Shown here: piece by piece, positions 61,800-64,000 of the stretch | Layout: the number at the start of each line of letters is the position of its first letter | How positions within the stretch are numbered: the first letter of the stretch is position 1 | Assembly: GCF_030020805.1 (NCBI RefSeq) | Contig: NZ_CP125098.1 | Location: 2,999,501 to 3,063,500, forward strand | DNA: 64,000 bases | Direction of reading: 5' to 3' | From: Paenibacillus sp. RC67 | GTDB lineage: Bacteria > Bacillota > Bacilli > Paenibacillales > NBRC-103111 | Notes under the pieces: model-generated | Told to the model about the DNA's origin: nothing | What the model saw: the letters and a program-made list of their open reading frames with translations, nothing else | The model's database searches: none | Program-made: the position numbers and the translations under genes

Positions 61800-61861
61800 A
61801 AGGACAAGCAGATAACAGCAAGAATGATGCCTCCAGCTACCCCGAAAATGATTTTTAACAT
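61793..61861 (-). CDS. Tiny hydrophobic peptide coupled to membrane gene
   Basis: On the reverse strand ATG 61861 opens a 22-codon frame: MLKIIFGVAGGIILAVICLS then LC and TAA. GAGGTG lies about 8 bp upstream. It overlaps the start of the next membrane gene by 7 bp. One transmembrane helix; it may be a leader peptide or a true small membrane protein. Confidence 0.4.
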   Translation of the reverse strand: MLKIIFGVAGGIILAVICLSLC

Positions 61862-61969
61862 TTCATTACACCTCGACACTAAGACTTTAAATCAGATCTA
61901 ATATATCATAGAAATGTCGAATTATGGAATAGGCTAGAGCGGAGAAACTAACTTTTGAGGTGGATTCTA

Positions 61970-62167
61970 TTGAAAAATGATATCAAGTATCAGCGAGGTT
62001 GCCCCTTCTGTGGGAATGAAAATGAATGCAGTGTTGAAACGGGGGATTGTTGGTGCTTTCATACAAAGATCCCCCAGGAACTTCGAGATCAAATACCGGA
62101 TGAGTTGCGAGGAAAAGTATGCATTTGTCGCAAATGCGTAGAAGAATTCAAGGCTAAGCAGCCCTAA
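61970..62167 (+). CDS. Cysteine-rich CWC-family protein
   Basis: 65 residues from TTG 61970 (GAGGTGG 7 bp upstream). CPFCGNENECSVETGDCWCF and CICRKCVEEF carry eight cysteines in the pattern of the CWC family, small probable zinc-binding proteins of unknown role. Confidence 0.75.
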   Translation: MKNDIKYQRGCPFCGNENECSVETGDCWCFHTKIPQELRDQIPDELRGKVCICRKCVEEFKAKQP

Positions 62168-62170
62168 AGT

Positions 62171-62197
62171 AAAAAAACCGCCTACAGTTAGGCGGCT
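62171..62197 (-). terminator. Terminator on the reverse strand
   Basis: Read on the reverse strand: GCCGCCTA-ACTG-TAGGCGG then seven T. It lies just downstream of the small acidic protein gene. Confidence 0.75.
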
Positions 62198-62222
62198 TAG
62201 TGGTGCTTAGTTTATCCATTCA

Positions 62223-62384
62223 CTATTGTTCAAAATTGGAAGCGGGGTTCCCAAACTGATCCATTTTTTCATCTCCGATAATATCCACAAACTGTTTCAC
62301 ACCTTCTGGAACATTTAACATGTCTGCAGTTTCTGCGTCACTTTCAAGGTTGTTGTTAGCTTGTTTATTGTTGTTATTGTCCAT
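62223..62384 (-). CDS. Small acidic protein, unknown
   Basis: 53 residues from ATG 62384, chosen because GGAGG lies 5 bp upstream; the longer frame has none. Asn-rich start (MDNNNNKQANNNLESDAETA), then LNVPEGVKQFVDIIGDEKMD. Unknown function, no signal or membrane segment. Confidence 0.6.
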   Translation of the reverse strand: MDNNNNKQANNNLESDAETADMLNVPEGVKQFVDIIGDEKMDQFGNPASNFEQ

Positions 62385-62749
62385 GGTATCCTCCATTGTC
62401 TGATTGATGAATTCTTTCATAGAGTTTGCATAAGAAGGGCTATTTATTCCGCAATAAATGTATGTAGTAAGGCGAGAGGTCACGAAAAATAAAAGTAAAC
62501 CTTGTTTTAAGGTATTGCTTTTATTTATATAGTTGCTATATAATTCGTGTAAGGAAGTTCGAATCGACCCTTTGAGGTATAACACCCTCTTTTGCCTGAT
62601 TCGGTAGGTTTTTGGTAGGGAGCCAGTTCAACAACAGATCATTTGAAGAACTTGGGGATTACAGTTATTTTCATTGATCAGGAATATTAGGCTTGTCCAA
62701 GTAACTATTGAGCACAATGACATAGAGGTTAATAAAACAGAATATGGTC
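62385..62749. other. 365-bp gap with possible forward promoter
   Basis: No gene was found here. TTGCTT (62515-62520) and TATAAT (62539-62544), 18 bp apart, form a possible forward promoter about 205 bp upstream of the FMN riboswitch, which would give a long leader. The rest is AT-rich without a clear structure. Confidence 0.35.
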
Positions 62750-62898
62750 GATCTTCGGGGTAGGGTGAAATTCCCGACCGGCGGTGAAGGGCTGCAGTAT
62801 TGGCCCATAGCCCGCGACTCGGCATTTGCCTAATGGCATTTGACGACTGATTTGGTGAAATTCCAAAGCCGACGGTACAGTCCGGATGGGAGAAGGTC
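62750..62898 (+). ncRNA. FMN riboswitch (RFN element)
   Basis: Conserved RFN blocks are all present: CTTCGGGGTAGGGTGAAATT (62753-62772), CCCGACCGGCGG, AGCCCGCGA, GATTTGGTGAAATTCCAAAG, CCGACGGTACAGTCCGGATG and GGGAGAAGG. P1 closes between GATCTTC (62750-62756) and GAAGGTC (62892-62898). It binds FMN and lowers expression of the downstream gene, here an EamA-type transporter and not rib biosynthesis genes. Confidence 0.95.
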
Positions 62899-62972
62899 AA
62901 AAACATGCATGTACTTTCTGGTACGGTTTCTTTCACTTGAAAAACTATCCAGATCCACGCCTGTTTAAGTTC

Positions 62973-63012
62973 GCCCCGTTGTCACTTAGTTGATAACGGG
63001 GCTGTCTTTCTT
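62973..63012 (+). terminator. Riboswitch-linked terminator
   Basis: GCCCCGTTGTCA and TGATAACGGGGC arms followed by TGTCTTTCTTTC, between the FMN aptamer and the transporter gene; it likely forms when FMN is bound. Confidence 0.75.
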
Positions 63013-63049
63013 TCGAAGCTTCCTTTCATATTTACAGGAGGTTATGGAG

Positions 63050-64000
63050 ATGGAGAACACGTTTGCAGCATCATCGGAAGGTCCGGGACGATCTAAGCTC
63101 GGAAGTAGAAGCGGAGTATGGCTGGTCGCTCTTGGCGCTGCCTTATGGGGAGTAGATCCCTTGTTCAGAATTTTGCTTCTGAAATATTTTACTTCGTCGC
63201 AAATCGTTTTAATGGAGCATTTACTTCTGCTCTTGTACTCAGTACCGGTTTTATGGATTTATAGAAGCAAAATACACGGATTAACGCTAAAGCATATCGT
63301 CGCACTATTGTTTATATCTTGGGGTGGCTCGGCAATAGCTACTATCATGTTCACATCGGCTTTTGCTCATGGTAACTTGAATGGCGTTCTGCTGCTGCAA
63401 AAGTTGCAACCTGTGTTCGCTATCTTGATGGCGAGATGGATATTGAAGGAACGATTGCCTGCGAAATTTTCCATTTTTATCGTCATGGCACTTGTTGGAA
63501 CTTATTTATTAACATTTGGACTCTCGTTCCCGTTTAACGGATTGACTGAATTCGGCGTTGCAGGAGGCTTGTTATCTATCGGAGCGGCTGCATTGTGGGG
63601 TGGTTCAACTGTAATGGGACGTCTGCTGCTCGATAAGCTGCCATTTGAATCCGTCACGGCACTTCGCTTCATACTGGCGCTGCCGCTGCTGTTCTTCACA
63701 ACCTGGATGGGGGGCGAAGCATGGCATTTCCCGACGCAGACCAATGACTGGGCCGCAATCTCGATCAACTTGGTGCTTCAAGCTTTTTTACCTGGATTGT
63801 TCAGTCTGCTTCTATACTATCGCGGTTTGTCCAACACGAAGGCTTCCTTTGCCACACTGGCTGAATTATTTTTCCCGGCCATCGGCGTCTTCGTGAACTG
63901 GCTCGTATTTCATCAAAATATTACGCTGGCTCAAATCGCAGGCTTCGTGTTGATCTGGTTCATGCTCTTTCAATTATCCAGACAGCAGGACGGACTTGAG
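63050..64000 (+). CDS. EamA-family transporter under FMN riboswitch (3' cut)
   Basis: At least 317 codons, open to the end of the window. ATG 63050 is chosen (AGGAGG ends 7 bp upstream); ATG 63044 is too close. About ten membrane helices in two EamA halves, e.g. WLVALGAALWGVDPLFRILL and LSIGAAALWGGSTVMGRLLL. Most EamA proteins are of unknown substrate, but FMN riboswitch control strongly suggests flavin transport, as in the RFN-controlled RibN group. Uptake of riboflavin is the likely function. Confidence 0.85.
   Translation, partial: MENTFAASSEGPGRSKLGSRSGVWLVALGAALWGVDPLFRILLLKYFTSSQIVLMEHLLLLLYSVPVLWIYRSKIHGLTLKHIVALLFISWGGSAIATIMFTSAFAHGNLNGVLLLQKLQPVFAILMARWILKERLPAKFSIFIVMALVGTYLLTFGLSFPFNGLTEFGVAGGLLSIGAAALWGGSTVMGRLLLDKLPFESVTALRFILALPLLFFTTWMGGEAWHFPTQTNDWAAISINLVLQAFLPGLFSLLLYYRGLSNTKASFATLAELFFPAIGVFVNWLVFHQNITLAQIAGFVLIWFMLFQLSRQQDGLE

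Overview
The window looks like chromosome from an endospore-forming, pectin-degrading Paenibacillaceae bacterium (Paenibacillus or a close relative). This rests on moderate GC with strong AGGAGG-type ribosome binding sites and many TTG/GTG starts, LplB/YtcP/LplA-type sugar ABC transporters with a membrane-bound AraC-type regulator, a GerAB-type germination permease, a CotSA-like glycosyltransferase, a YwaC/RelP-type alarmone synthetase and many lipoproteins. No rRNA, tRNA, CRISPR array, prophage or intact insertion sequence was seen.

Layout. 1-9.7 kb: a TetR tail, a fosmidomycin-resistance-type MFS exporter, a second TetR gene, and a four-gene operon (GbsR/MarR-like regulator, SwrC-like RND pump, lipoprotein adaptor, exported protein). 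9.9-13.4 kb: acetyltransferase, a tiny reverse-strand gene, and a three-gene envelope glycosylation operon (GT2, EmrE/ArnE-like carrier, GT-C enzyme). 13.4-15.0 kb is a scar: an IS1595-type transposase fragment, a DinB gene, a frameshifted ROK sugar-kinase pseudogene and a perfect 15-bp hairpin. 15.1-20.7 kb: small housekeeping and accessory genes, including a HAD phosphatase with an adenylate kinase, a cytochrome c lipoprotein, a diverged IF-3 paralogue and a signal-peptidase-like lipoprotein that appears to lack its catalytic Ser and Lys. 20.8-24.5 kb: a GntR regulator with a second Fsr-type MFS exporter and another MFS protein. 24.5-33.8 kb: orphan germination permease, ECF sigma/anti-sigma pair, pentapeptide-repeat protein, two broken genes (AadK-like, NUDIX), alarmone synthetase, and a LysR/CynX-type divergent pair.

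34-50.1 kb is a plant cell-wall carbohydrate region: secreted endonuclease/exonuclease/phosphatase protein, AraC-type membrane regulator, complete sugar ABC transporter (two permeases and a binding protein), polysaccharide deacetylase, apiosidase-like glycoside hydrolase, oligogalacturonate lyase (PL22), and two further related binding proteins without permeases. Two promoters here, 8.4 kb apart, share a repeated AAAGTAC element with the same spacing. A third carries six copies of AATTTAGTT, and one has a good cre site.

50.3-64 kb: CotSA-like glycosyltransferase; a candidate metal or oxyanion module (membrane protein with duplicated E-x-I-E-A motifs, a small membrane protein, and the two domains of ChrB encoded as separate convergent genes) that begins with a 45-nt hairpin touching the ribosome binding site; an ABC transporter/two-component module; MATE exporter; stalk-domain protein; small cysteine-rich and acidic proteins; and an FMN riboswitch in front of an EamA-type transporter, which marks that transporter as a likely flavin carrier.

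Three genes (AadK-like, LplA-like binding protein, YqkE-like) each become normal if one A is added or removed in a run of six to eight A. This is either homopolymer error in the assembly or real slippage mutation, and raw reads would decide it.
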